Positions 16,303-24,466 of a DNA stretch of 64,000 nt are shown here, in pieces; position 1 is the stretch's first letter, and each line of letters starts with the position of its first letter. The DNA is from Hymenobacter nitidus (GTDB lineage: Bacteria; Bacteroidota; Bacteroidia; Cytophagales; Hymenobacteraceae). Below the pieces are notes generated by a model that saw only the letters and a program-made list of their open reading frames with translations, had not been told where the DNA came from and did not search any database. The DNA is taken from NCBI RefSeq assembly GCF_020447315.1, contig NZ_JAJADQ010000003.1:248001-312000 (forward strand), read 5' to 3'. A program made the translations under genes and the position numbers.

Positions 16303-16626
16303 ATGTCGGAACTGGTCCAACATAGCTTCTGGTGCTGGAAACAGAAGCTGCAAGGAGTCTTGCAGCTTCTATCCCTGCTTTCCGGCTATGTTTACTCAGA
16401 GGCTGATGCTACGACAGTAGCACATGGCTTGCATATTACCAATGCTGATGACAAGCAGGTGCAGCCGTATGATCTTTCTGGCAAAAACGGACAATGTTAC
16501 GTAGAACTCTCGCTGGACGCGGATAACCGAGATATTGTATTTGTCACGACTACAGCTTCTGGTGCGTTCCAAGAACGAATAGTATTTCTTGCCCAATTGC
16601 AGGAAGCGTTAAAACAATCGAAGTAG
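16303..16626 (+). CDS. Small uncharacterised protein, AT-rich
   Basis: A 107-aa open frame starting 6 bp after the rlmD-like stop. I do not recognise it. It has no clear signal peptide; the N-terminal part (QGVLQLLSLLSGYV) is hydrophobic and the remainder looks like a small beta/alpha domain (QPYDLSGKNGQCYVELSL, then RDIVFVTTTASG). Base composition is clearly lower in GC than both neighbours, and codon choice differs accordingly, which suggests a recent gain or a genus-restricted gene. The tight spacing with rlmD and with the next gene (12 bp) supports cotranscription and a real gene, but it might also be a fortuitous frame. Confidence 0.45.
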   Translation: MSELVQHSFWCWKQKLQGVLQLLSLLSGYVYSEADATTVAHGLHITNADDKQVQPYDLSGKNGQCYVELSLDADNRDIVFVTTTASGAFQERIVFLAQLQEALKQSK

Positions 16627-16638
16627 ACTTTACCTAAA

Positions 16639-17013
16639 ATGGACTACGCCAACGACCCCGAACTGAACGGCAAATACCTGGGCACCATCTCCAAGGATTT
16701 CGCCATGGTGTCCGACACCATCATGGAAGCCTCTTCCCAGGTGCGGAAGATGGACATTTCGAAATACCCGATTTTCATCTTCGCCAAGCGCGAAATTCCC
16801 CTGGGCAGCCTGCTGGTCAATGCCGACGAGGCCAACCTGGAGTGGCACGTATTTGCCTCCTACCTGGAGCTGTTCGTGCAGCAGGGCATTGTGGGCCAGG
16901 AGGGCATCGAAGCCTTCGAGCAGACCTACAAGGACCCCAACGAGTACTGCTGCCTGTTCGTGCTCGACGAGGATTTCACCAACTTCGTCTTCATTCCCTA
17001 CCCGGAAGACTAG
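16639..17013 (+). CDS. Conserved hypothetical protein
   Basis: A 124-aa soluble, acidic protein (MDYANDPELNGKYLGTISKD at the start). Residues about 20-60 form an alpha-beta segment (MDISKYPIFIFAKREIPLG), and the C-terminal part is rich in acidic and aromatic residues (EYCCLFVLDEDFTNFVFIP). GC content and codon use match the core genome, unlike the gene just upstream. It resembles small conserved proteins of Cytophagales without assigned function. The gene closes the rlmD cluster and ends before a perfect 15-bp inverted repeat that serves as terminator for both this gene and thiL. Confidence 0.7.
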   Translation: MDYANDPELNGKYLGTISKDFAMVSDTIMEASSQVRKMDISKYPIFIFAKREIPLGSLLVNADEANLEWHVFASYLELFVQQGIVGQEGIEAFEQTYKDPNEYCCLFVLDEDFTNFVFIPYPED

Positions 17014-17040
17014 ACTCAGTTTTGGCTCCGTCCAACGCCA

Positions 17041-17083
17041 AGACAAACGCCCGTCCTCTGTGCAGAGTGACGGGCGTTTGTCT
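17041..17083. terminator. Bidirectional terminator between hypothetical gene and thiL
   Basis: Perfect 15-bp inverted repeat AGACAAACGCCCGTC / GACGGGCGTTTGTCT with a 13-nt loop, set between convergent stops at 17013 and 17110. Confidence 0.85.
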
Positions 17084-17109
17084 ATAAACCGATACCCAAT
17101 AACCGTGGT

Positions 17110-18138
17110 TTAGAAGTGCTGCCAGCCCTGGGCCCGCAGCGGAATGGGTTGCCCCTGCTTGGTCACCAGATTTACGCCGTCACTGGCCTCGGTCATGTGG
17201 CCCAGCACGGTGATGTCGGGGTGGTTCTTGATTTTGTCGTGGTCCTTGAGCGAGATGGTGAACAGCAGCTCGTAATCCTCGCCCCCGTTGAGCATGCACA
17301 TGATGGGGTCGAGCTGGAACTCCTCGGCCACTTCCAGCATGGGGTTGGCCGCGGGCAGGTTCTCGGAAAACACCCGCGCCCCAGTACCCGAGGCCTTGCA
17401 CAGGTGCAGCACTTCCGAAGCCAACCCGTCCGACACGTCAATCATGCTAGTAGGCACCACGCCCAAGTCGCGCAGCTCGTGCACCACGTCCATGCGGGCT
17501 TCGGGGCGTAGCTGCCGCTGCAATACGTAGGGGTACTTGCTCAGCTCGGGCTGCATGTCGGGGTCGGCCGACCAGGCGGCTTTTTCGCGCTCCAGCACCT
17601 GTAGGCCCAGGAAAGCCCCGCCCAGGTCGCCGGTCACGCAGATCAGGTCGTTGGGCTGGGCCCCGCTGCGGCGCACGGCCTGCCCGTGGGCCACCTGCCC
17701 CATGGCCGTAATGCTGATGGTGAGGCCGCCGCGGCTGGCGGTAGTGTCGCCGCCCACCAGGTCCACGTTGTAGGCTTCGCAGGCCAGGCGCATACCCTCA
17801 TACAGCTCGTCGATGGCCTCTACCGAGTAGCGGCTGCCGATGGCCAGCCCCACCACAATCTGGGTGGGCGTGGCGTTCATGGCGGCAATGTCGGACACGT
17901 TGACGGCCACGGCCTTATAGCCGACATGCTTGAGCGGGCAGAAGGTCAGATCAAAGTGCACGCCTTCGACCAGCAGATCGGTGCTGACCACTAGGTCGTG
18001 GCCGGCTTCGGGGGCCAGAATGGCCGCGTCGTCGCCGATGCCGAGGCTGGTGCTGGGCTGACGCAAAGTCACGGTTTCCTGAATCCGGCGGATCAGGCCA
18101 AACTCTCCAAGGTTTTCCAGGGGGGTGATGTCACTCAT
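17110..18138 (-). CDS. thiL: Thiamine-monophosphate kinase ThiL
   Basis: Phosphorylates thiamine monophosphate to the diphosphate with ATP, the last step of thiamine cofactor synthesis in the cytoplasm. From ATG 18138 it has 342 aa, the usual ThiL length. Conserved motifs are in order: GIGDDAAIL, STDLLVEGVHF, AVNVSDIAAM, VGGDTTAS and MIDVSDGLASE, the Asp-rich metal and nucleotide sites of this AIR-synthase-like family. A longer frame upstream adds residues unlike the family and runs through the promoter-like element at 18145-18152, so the 18138 start is preferred. The gene stands alone, with no thi biosynthetic operon nearby. Confidence 0.95.
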   Translation of the reverse strand: MSDITPLENLGEFGLIRRIQETVTLRQPSTSLGIGDDAAILAPEAGHDLVVSTDLLVEGVHFDLTFCPLKHVGYKAVAVNVSDIAAMNATPTQIVVGLAIGSRYSVEAIDELYEGMRLACEAYNVDLVGGDTTASRGGLTISITAMGQVAHGQAVRRSGAQPNDLICVTGDLGGAFLGLQVLEREKAAWSADPDMQPELSKYPYVLQRQLRPEARMDVVHELRDLGVVPTSMIDVSDGLASEVLHLCKASGTGARVFSENLPAANPMLEVAEEFQLDPIMCMLNGGEDYELLFTISLKDHDKIKNHPDITVLGHMTEASDGVNLVTKQGQPIPLRAQGWQHF

Positions 18139-18144
18139 AGCGGG

Positions 18145-18152
18145 CAAAAGTA
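18145..18152 (-). promoter_or_regulatory. Candidate -7 promoter element of thiL
   Basis: On the minus strand TACTTTTG matches TAnnTTTG, 6 bp before the ATG at 18138. A TTG lies 23 bp further upstream (18176-18178), slightly longer than the usual spacing. The message would be leaderless or nearly so. Confidence 0.45.
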
Positions 18153-18307
18153 CGGTAGCGAAAGGAAGGATGATACAACCGGTACGTATTTGCGGCGCCC
18201 AGCGCCCAGGTTCGGCGTATCGTTTTGCCAACTGCCCATCTGCCTGCACGGTGCTATACTACTTTAGAAGATCGGGAAAAGGTAAAGCAGTTATACTCCT
18301 TCCATTT

Positions 18308-18343
18308 GCTATACTTTTTTGAAACGTGTAAAAAAAGTATAGC
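18308..18343. promoter_or_regulatory. AT-rich inverted repeat upstream of the AraC-type regulator
   Basis: Perfect 13-bp inverted repeat GCTATACTTTTTT / AAAAAAGTATAGC around a 10-nt centre, followed by a second small palindrome GCTCTA-CCTTT-TAGAGC at 18362-18378. Both lie in the divergent thiL/AraC gap, 70-140 bp before the regulator start. It could be an operator; a terminator role is less likely because no gene ends here. Confidence 0.45.
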
Positions 18344-18444
18344 CAAACCGCCGGTTTGTTTGCTCTACCTTTTAGAGCAGCTCTGAAAACGGAAAGCAGA
18401 TTCGTCCCCAACTATTGTGCGCCGTAAGCTGTTACTTGCCACTT

Positions 18445-19323
18445 ATGCCGGATTTCACCCCGTATACTTACACCTCGGAGCTGTACGAGCGCCCCGCCCT
18501 GACGAGCAGCATCGCGCTGGACTGGCCCGGAGTACGCCTGGAGCGTTACCAGCTCGACCCCATGGACGTGCCGGCCCATAGCCATGAGCACCACCTGCTG
18601 CTGGTCCACCAGGGCGCTCAGCCGGTGGTTGCCAGCCGCCGCACCGGGTCCCGGGTGGAAGCCCAGCAGTTTCGGAGCGGGGACGCAGGCCTGTACCCGG
18701 GCGGCGAGTACGGCCCGTTTGGCTGGGATGCCCCGGTCGACATCATCCAGGTACACCTGGACGCGCAGGCGCTGGAAACCCGGGCCCGCCGCGACCTGAA
18801 CCTGCGCTACTTTGCCCTGCGCGAGCGGTTCCGCTGCGAGGACGGGCTGCTGGTGCAGGTGAGCCAGCAGCTGCTGGCTGCCACGGGCCGGGCGCATACG
18901 CTAGGGCTGCTCTACGCCGAGTCGCTGGTCACGACGCTCTGCTACCACCTCATCGAGCACCACGCCACCTTCGAGCGCCGCTTGGCCGATGGCGCCGGAG
19001 GGCAGCTGCCGGCGGCGGTACTGGCCCGCGTGGATGCCTACCTGGAGGCCCACGCGGAAGCACCCGTCACGCTGGAAATACTGGCCGGCCTGGCTAATCT
19101 GAGCGTGTTTCACTTCGCCCGCCGCTTTAAGCACAGCACCGGCCGCTCGCCCTACCAGTACGTGCTGGACTGGAAAATCCGGCGGGCCCGCACCCTGCTG
19201 CGGGCTGGCGAGCTGCCGGTAGCCGCCATTGGCGACGCGCTGGGCTTTGCCTCGCCGGCTCATTTCGCGGCCGCCTTCAAGCGGGCCGTGGGCCAGAGCC
19301 CCCGGTCGTTTCAGCAAGGCTAG
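18445..19323 (+). CDS. AraC-family transcriptional regulator
   Basis: Transcription factor of 292 aa from ATG 18445 (MPDFTPYTYTSELYER); a GTG 30 bp upstream is possible. The N-terminal cupin-like sensor contains the metal-site pattern HSHEHHLLLVHQG at about residues 43-55. The C-terminal 100 residues form the paired AraC helix-turn-helix: the first in VTLEILAGLANLSVFHFARR, the second in VAAIGDALGFASPAHFAAAF, ending in the conserved GQSPRSF. It lies upstream of an NmrA-like gene and a hydrolase gene on the same strand and probably controls them. Palindromes in the upstream gap may be its sites. The ligand is unknown. Confidence 0.9.
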   Translation: MPDFTPYTYTSELYERPALTSSIALDWPGVRLERYQLDPMDVPAHSHEHHLLLVHQGAQPVVASRRTGSRVEAQQFRSGDAGLYPGGEYGPFGWDAPVDIIQVHLDAQALETRARRDLNLRYFALRERFRCEDGLLVQVSQQLLAATGRAHTLGLLYAESLVTTLCYHLIEHHATFERRLADGAGGQLPAAVLARVDAYLEAHAEAPVTLEILAGLANLSVFHFARRFKHSTGRSPYQYVLDWKIRRARTLLRAGELPVAAIGDALGFASPAHFAAAFKRAVGQSPRSFQQG

Positions 19324-19459
19324 GCCGGGCGCCAGAAGCGCAGGAATGTGTAAGTAAAGCGCAAGAATCAGGCAGGCCGCCGGGCAGCGCCGCAGAACCT
19401 TTGGGGCAGTTAAAAGCCGCTGTCAGATGGCGGCGGCCTCACCCTCATTCCCTGCTTGC

Positions 19460-20344
19460 ATGAACTCTCTTATTCTAGTGGCCGGCGCCACCGGCGACCT
19501 GGGCGGCCGTATCACCCTCGCTTTGCGGCAGCGCGGAGCTACCGTGCGGGCCCTGGTGCGGCCCGAAACCGACTCCGCCAAGGTTGACCACCTAACCCAG
19601 CTCGGCGTCGAGGTGCAGCGCGTCGAGTTTGCTGACCACGCCGCCCTCACCCGGGCCTGCGCCGGGGCCAGCTGCGTGGTGTCGGTGCTGGCGGGCCTGC
19701 GCGAGGTCATCGTAGATGCCCAAACCCAGCTGCTCAACGCGGCCGTGGCCGCCGGCGTGCCCCGCTTTATCCCCTCTGACTTTGCCAGCGACTACACCCA
19801 GCAGGCCCCGGGTCTGAACCGCAACTTCGACCTACGCCGCGAGTTTCAGGCCCGCCTCGACCAGGCGCCCATTGCCGCCACCTCTATTCTCAACGGGGCC
19901 TTTGCCGAAGTACTGACCTACAACATTCCCCTGCTCGATTTCAAGCAGCAGCAGGTGGGCTACTGGGAAGATGCCGACTGGCCGATTGACTTCACCACGA
20001 TGAACGACACGGCCGCCTTCACGGCCGCCGCCGCCCTGGACGCAACTACGCCCCGCTTCCTGCGCGTTGCCAGCTTCCAGCCCAGCCCCCGCGAGTTGGT
20101 GACCCTGGCCGAACGGGCCGGGCGGGGGCAGTTTGCCCTGGTGCGCCTGGGCGCCCGCGCCGACCTATCTATGGCTATCCAGCACCGTCGGGCGGCCAAC
20201 CCCGCCGGCGAAGCGCAGCTCTACGCCGACTGGCAGCAGATGCAGTACCTGCTCAGCATGTTCAGCGTGCAGAACCAGCCCCTCGACAACAGCCGCTACC
20301 CGGACCTGGCCTGGACCAACCCTGTCACCTTTTTAAGCGCTTAA
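19460..20344 (+). CDS. NmrA-like / isoflavone-reductase-type NAD(P)-binding protein
   Basis: A 294-aa atypical SDR. The Rossmann motif ILVAGATGDLGGRI is at residues 4-17, followed by the basic strand VRALVRPET, which favours NADP(H). GVPRFIPSDFASDY matches the PCBER/NmrA substrate-side pattern. The start is ATG 19460 (MNSLILVAGATG), directly before the Rossmann strand; the longer frame from 19427 adds nothing conserved. Family members act as redox-sensing regulators or as reductases of aromatic compounds, and sequence alone does not separate these. The hydrolase gene starts 4 bp after its stop, so the two are almost certainly cotranscribed; the AraC regulator is just upstream. Confidence 0.8.
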   Translation: MNSLILVAGATGDLGGRITLALRQRGATVRALVRPETDSAKVDHLTQLGVEVQRVEFADHAALTRACAGASCVVSVLAGLREVIVDAQTQLLNAAVAAGVPRFIPSDFASDYTQQAPGLNRNFDLRREFQARLDQAPIAATSILNGAFAEVLTYNIPLLDFKQQQVGYWEDADWPIDFTTMNDTAAFTAAAALDATTPRFLRVASFQPSPRELVTLAERAGRGQFALVRLGARADLSMAIQHRRAANPAGEAQLYADWQQMQYLLSMFSVQNQPLDNSRYPDLAWTNPVTFLSA

Positions 20345-20348
20345 CACC

Positions 20349-21287
20349 GTGCTACCGACTACATCCACTTCCCTGGGCGCCTATTCCGACGAGGAGCTCG
20401 TCAAGCGCCTGCCCGGCTTTACCAACCACTACGCCACCGTCAACGGGGTGCGCCTGCACTACGTGGAGGGCGGCAGCGGCCCGGCCCTGGTGTGCCTGCC
20501 GGGTTGGCCCCAGACCTGGTATTCCTACCACCCTATTGCCGCGGAGCTGGCCCGCCACTACCGCGTTATCATTGTCGATATCCGGGGCATGGGCAGCTCG
20601 GAAAAGCACGCCACGGGCTACGACAAAAAGACCATGGCCCGGGATATTTACGAGCTGCTGGGCCACCTGGGCCTGGAAAAAGCGTCGCTCCTGGGCCACG
20701 ACATCGGCGGCATGGTGGCCAGCAGCTTCGGCTTCAACTACCCGCAGGCCACGGAAAAGCTGATTCTGGCCGACGGGGCTCACCCCAGCGAAGGAATGCG
20801 GCAGATGCCCCTGCTGCCGCCCCCCGGTGCTTTTACTGACAAGATGGACGGGCAGCAGCCCTACGTCTGGTGGATGGCCTTCAATCAGGTAAAGGAGCTA
20901 CCCGAGCAGCTGCTGGCCGGGCGGTTTGAGTTTTTGCTGAACTACCTTTTCCGCTACGTGATGCTGGACGAGAGCCGGATGTCGGCCTTCGACCGGGCGG
21001 TGTACGCGGCCGTGTACAACCAACCCGAGAACATCCGGGCGGCCAACGCCTGGTACCAGGCCCTGGAGCAGGACATTGCCGATGCTAACACCTACGGCCG
21101 CCTCCCGATGCCGGTACTGGGCATTGGCAGCCACGTGTCGTACAGCTACCTGCAAATGAGCCTGCCTTATATGGCTGAGAATGTCGAGGTCGTTGGCATC
21201 CTGGACAGTGGGCACTACATGTTTGAGGAAAAGCCCGCGCAAGTGCTCAAAGCCGTGCTCGGTTTCCTGCGGCCGTCCGCTGGCTAA
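20349..21287 (+). CDS. Alpha/beta hydrolase, epoxide-hydrolase-like
   Basis: A 312-aa alpha/beta-hydrolase-fold enzyme. Its nucleophile elbow is GHDIGG, with Asp rather than Ser, as in epoxide hydrolases and haloacetate/haloalkane dehalogenases. The oxyanion-hole segment reads LPGWPQTWYSYHP, where the first residue of the usual HGxP is Pro. The catalytic His is likely in DSGHYMFEE near the C-terminus. The cap region (residues about 145-245) contains Tyr and Trp residues that could bind an epoxide oxygen. It starts with GTG at 20349, 4 bp after the NmrA-like stop. The gene is followed by a terminator. The paired reductase and epoxide hydrolase hint at handling of an electrophilic or aromatic compound, which is inference. 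Confidence 0.8.
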   Translation: MLPTTSTSLGAYSDEELVKRLPGFTNHYATVNGVRLHYVEGGSGPALVCLPGWPQTWYSYHPIAAELARHYRVIIVDIRGMGSSEKHATGYDKKTMARDIYELLGHLGLEKASLLGHDIGGMVASSFGFNYPQATEKLILADGAHPSEGMRQMPLLPPPGAFTDKMDGQQPYVWWMAFNQVKELPEQLLAGRFEFLLNYLFRYVMLDESRMSAFDRAVYAAVYNQPENIRAANAWYQALEQDIADANTYGRLPMPVLGIGSHVSYSYLQMSLPYMAENVEVVGILDSGHYMFEEKPAQVLKAVLGFLRPSAG

Positions 21288-21291
21288 CGGG

Positions 21292-21340
21292 GCGTTGCCA
21301 GGCGTGGGAAAGGCCACCGTGCCTGGCAAACGCTCTTTTT
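21292..21340 (+). terminator. Terminator after the hydrolase gene
   Basis: GCGTTGCCAGGC / GCCTGGCAAACGC stem (one bulged base) followed by TCTTTTT, immediately after the stop at 21287. Confidence 0.7.
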
Positions 21341-21526
21341 CGGGCTGGTCCGACTGAGGGGCAGTCTTATGCTCCCGGACTTGCAGGGAGGATTTCTCTG
21401 TTTATTGAACAACGCGTAAGGTCCCAGAACCGGCTTTCTACTTAACGCAGCGGCGAGGCACCCGTAAATTCCGCTCAACTTCGCCATCGACGGAATATTT
21501 TAGGGATTATTGACGTTTTTGCCGCT

Positions 21527-22120
21527 ATGAAACTTCTTCTGCCGATGACGTTGCTCGTATTGCTGAGCAACCTGAACTCCTGCAAAACTGACCGCTCCAC
21601 CAAGGCTGTAGACCCCACTTCGCCCGCGGCGGCCAAAGCCCAGCTCGACGTGCTGCGCGACTCGGTGGATGCCCGCTGGACCAAGATGACCGCCAGCGAC
21701 GACGCCAAAATCAAGTCTACCGACCAAGTGCTGCGGGCCCTGGAAAAGCAGCCCGGCGCTGATAAAGCCCAGCTCAAAGCCCTGGCCCGCGCCAACGACC
21801 AGCTCAAAAACCGCCGCTACGACCAGCAAACGATGAGCGCCTCCGATAAAATCGACGCCTACGACGCGGCCCAGGATTCGGTACTGAAGGCCGTGTATAA
21901 CCTGGCTATGCCCGCCGCCGGCCAGCCCGACGCCACCGTACAGCAGCTGACCAACGACATCCAGACAGCTGACGGGCAGGTCATCGGCTTCCGTGTGAAC
22001 TATGACCGGGCCGCCAAGCAGTTCAACAATTATATCCAGCTCCACCAGGATGCTCTAAGCAAAGCTGGCGGCAAATACACCCAGCTTCAGCCCTTACCGC
22101 TGTTTGAGTTGAAGGAGTAA
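21527..22120 (+). CDS. Putative lipoprotein with LemA-like helical C-terminus
   Basis: A 197-aa exported protein. It begins with a lipoprotein signal (MKLLLPMTLLVLL, lipobox LNSC with Cys at about residue 19). The rest is charged and almost entirely alpha-helical, with many Lys, Asp and Gln. The segment GFRVNYDRAAKQFNNYIQLH near the C-terminus resembles the last helices of LemA proteins, and the N-terminal helices could be the other half of a coiled bundle; the resemblance is partial and its function is unknown. It stands alone. A palindromic interspersed repeat (22143-22302) follows and seems to provide its terminator. Confidence 0.6.
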   Translation: MKLLLPMTLLVLLSNLNSCKTDRSTKAVDPTSPAAAKAQLDVLRDSVDARWTKMTASDDAKIKSTDQVLRALEKQPGADKAQLKALARANDQLKNRRYDQQTMSASDKIDAYDAAQDSVLKAVYNLAMPAAGQPDATVQQLTNDIQTADGQVIGFRVNYDRAAKQFNNYIQLHQDALSKAGGKYTQLQPLPLFELKE

Positions 22121-22142
22121 GCTGTGCAGACACCGTTCCGTC

Positions 22143-22302
22143 TGTCATCCTGAGCCTAGCGAAGGACCTTCTCTCGTTGATTTTAAGACCTGATAAAGGT
22201 AAAAAGCCCTTTACTGCTGGCGCGGTAAAGGGCTTTTTACCTTTAATCAATCTTGTCACTGGGGTGAGGCCGATTCTTCACTGCGTTGCGTTCAGGATGG
22301 CA
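22143..22302. repeat. Interspersed inverted-repeat element R1 with terminator core
   Basis: Outer arms TGTCATCCTGAGC and (reverse complement) TGCCATCCTGAAC bound an inner perfect 20-bp inverted repeat at 22195-22244 built on AAAAAGCCCTTTAC / GTAAAGGGCTTTTT. It lies between convergent genes and probably terminates both. Related elements occur at 24286, 28033, 30695 and 45211. Confidence 0.7.
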
Positions 22303-22316
22303 AACGACCAGTGCTG

Positions 22317-24062
22317 CTACAGCTTGGCCATTTCCTCGCGCACGAAGTCGGCCAGGGTGCGCAGGTACTCGGTGCTGAAGTCGAAGCGGATGCCGGCGGC
22401 GGCGTAGATTTCGCCGATGGGCGCGGTGTAGCCCAGGGCCAGGGCCCGCTTGTAGGCTTCGAGGCCTTCCTGCGGGTTCTGGCGGAAGTTGCGCCACACG
22501 GCAATGGCCCCGAGCTGGGCCATAGCGTACTCGATGTAGTAGAAGGGCACTTCGTAGAGGTGCAGCTGCTTCTGCCACAGGTAGGGCTTGTAGTTTTCCA
22601 GGCCCTTCCAGCTCACGGTGCGCTGGTTGAACTCGTCAAACGTTTTGGTCCACTGGGCGTGGCGCTGCTCCACGCTGTGCTCGGGGTTTTCGTACACCCA
22701 GTGCTGAAACTTGTCGATGGTAGCCACCCAGGGGAAAGTTTCCAGCACGCTTTCCAGGTGGGTTTTCTTGGCCCGGCGCAGCTCGTCCTCATCGGGAAAG
22801 AACAAGTCCCACTGGTCCATCGAAATCAACTCCATGCTCATCGAGGCCAGCTCGGCTACCTCGGACGGCGGGTGCTTGTCGGCCGACAGCGGCAAGGAGC
22901 GCGTCAGGAAGGAATGCACCGCGTGGCCACCCTCGTGCAGCATCGTAATCACGTCGCGTAAGGAGGAAGTAGCGTTCATAAAGATGAACGGCACACCGGT
23001 TTCATCCAGCGGGTAGTTGTAGCCGCCCGGCGCCTTGCCCTTGCGCGACTCCAGATCGAGGTGGCCCATCTGGCGCATCGTTTTCAGGCAGTCGCCCAGG
23101 TAGGGGTCGAGGCGCTGAAACACAGTAATGGTCTTTTCCAGCAGCTCCTGGCCGGTTTCGAAGGGGCGCAGCGGGGCTTTGCCGCTCACGTCCACGTCGA
23201 GGTCCCAGGGGCGCAGCTCGGCCAGCGCCAGGTCCTGACGCCGCTCCAGGTCGAGGTCATCAATCAGGGGCACCACGGTTTCCCGGATGGCGCGGTGGAA
23301 GGCAAAGCAATCCTCGGCGGTATAGTCGAAGCGGCCCAGGGCGGCAAACATATAGTCGCGGAAGTTGGGAAAATCCGCGTTGCGAGCCATCTGGTGGCGC
23401 AGGCTCACCAGCTCGGTAAACAGCTGGTCCAGGGGCTTGGAGTCCTGCAGACGACGCTCCTGCACAGCCCGGTAGGCCTGCTCCCGCACGGCGCGGTCGG
23501 GGCTTTTGAGGCGGTCGGCGGCGCGGGGCAAGGTCATTTCCTCGCCGTCGAGCGTCACGGTCATGGCACCCACGGTGGCAGCGTACTGCTGCTGCTTGGT
23601 GCTGATTTCGGTTTTGAGCGGAATATTCTCGGGCCGGTAGATTTCCAGGGCCTGCCGCACCGAGCGCACAAAAATGCGGTAGCGCTGCGGGTCGAGGCCG
23701 CCCAAAAACTCCGACTCCATCATCTTCTCGTTCAGGGCGTGGTCGTAGGGGGCCACATTGGGCTCAATCTCGCTCACGAAATACTGAAACGACTCGGCCC
23801 GCTCCTGATCCTGGGTGTCGCAGGTCATGCGGATATAGCGCCAGGCCAGGTCTTCGCTCAAGACGCTTTCCAGCTCCGAGCGGTCCAGCAGCCAGCGTTC
23901 CAGCTCCTGGGCCGCCTGTATCTGCCGGTCGCGCAGCTCGATGAAGTAGGGTTCGAGTGATTCCCAGTCGGTTACGGAGAAAGACTCGGGCAGGTACTGA
24001 CGCGGCGGACGCTGCGTGTCAGTGGCCGAAGCCAGGGCAGTTTCGGGGGCGGTATTCATCAT
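22317..24062 (-). CDS. M3-family oligoendopeptidase (PepF-like)
   Basis: Zinc metallopeptidase of the thimet oligopeptidase clan, cutting short peptides in the cytoplasm. It has 581 aa from the first of two tandem ATG codons (24062/24059; MMNTAPETALA); the longer frame from 24146 adds an unlike leader. The zinc motif HEGGHAVHSFLT lies at about residues 365-376, with the third ligand expected in ELASMSMELIS. The segments YNYPLDETGVPFIFMN and YEVPFYYIEYAMAQLGA are typical of PepF/M3B enzymes. No signal peptide is visible. It is a single gene, convergent with the lipoprotein gene across repeat R1. Confidence 0.92.
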   Translation of the reverse strand: MMNTAPETALASATDTQRPPRQYLPESFSVTDWESLEPYFIELRDRQIQAAQELERWLLDRSELESVLSEDLAWRYIRMTCDTQDQERAESFQYFVSEIEPNVAPYDHALNEKMMESEFLGGLDPQRYRIFVRSVRQALEIYRPENIPLKTEISTKQQQYAATVGAMTVTLDGEEMTLPRAADRLKSPDRAVREQAYRAVQERRLQDSKPLDQLFTELVSLRHQMARNADFPNFRDYMFAALGRFDYTAEDCFAFHRAIRETVVPLIDDLDLERRQDLALAELRPWDLDVDVSGKAPLRPFETGQELLEKTITVFQRLDPYLGDCLKTMRQMGHLDLESRKGKAPGGYNYPLDETGVPFIFMNATSSLRDVITMLHEGGHAVHSFLTRSLPLSADKHPPSEVAELASMSMELISMDQWDLFFPDEDELRRAKKTHLESVLETFPWVATIDKFQHWVYENPEHSVEQRHAQWTKTFDEFNQRTVSWKGLENYKPYLWQKQLHLYEVPFYYIEYAMAQLGAIAVWRNFRQNPQEGLEAYKRALALGYTAPIGEIYAAAGIRFDFSTEYLRTLADFVREEMAKL

Positions 24063-24466
24063 GAATAGCAAGATACGTCGGGGGACGAAAGAATGGACGC
24101 TAGACTCTAAACAGCATTTACCAGTGCACGGGGAAGAAAAAAGCAACGCCTGAGCCTTCTCCGCCGAAGCGCAACCTTGTTTCTACGCATGGCGGGCAAA
24201 AGTCGTTGGCCTTGGGAAGGTGGAAAATGCTGAAAGGTTTAACCGTTGGCAAGGAGAAAAGTTAGGGACGGCTACAAACATAAAAAAGTCCTGCTGAGCT
24301 TGACGAAGCGCCTCTCCCGTCACAGTAAATTAATTACTACTGCGACCAATATGCATCGGCAAACTCAGCAGGACAAATGGGTTTGCGCTTGGCAACGTCA
24401 GCTCAGAAGTGCTCCTGCATAAGTGATAAACAGGACGTTCGGCATGCTACCCACGCTTTCTTGCGC
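24063..24466. other. Spacer with one interspersed inverted repeat
   Basis: About 400 bp between two minus-strand genes. It holds the upstream region of the M3 peptidase gene and the AT-rich inverted-repeat element at 24286-24377. No gene was seen. Confidence 0.6.
24286..24377. repeat. Interspersed inverted-repeat element R2
   Basis: Ends are the perfect inverted pair GTCCTGCTGAG / CTCAGCAGGAC, followed on the left by CTTGACGAAGCGCCTCTC, the same order of boxes as in the other elements. The centre is AT-rich and lacks the AAAGCCCTTT core. Confidence 0.6.

Larger units (their letters stand above)
18139..18444. other. Divergent spacer between thiL and the AraC regulator
   Basis: A gap of about 306 bp, AT-rich toward the regulator. 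It holds the thiL promoter element, a perfect 13-bp inverted repeat and a 6-bp palindrome. No ORF is credible here. Confidence 0.6.

Noticed and set aside
14896..16353. 485-aa ORF on the minus strand opposite rlmD
   Set aside because: His/Val/Gly-rich shadow produced by GC-rich codon bias; rlmD on the plus strand has full catalytic motifs.
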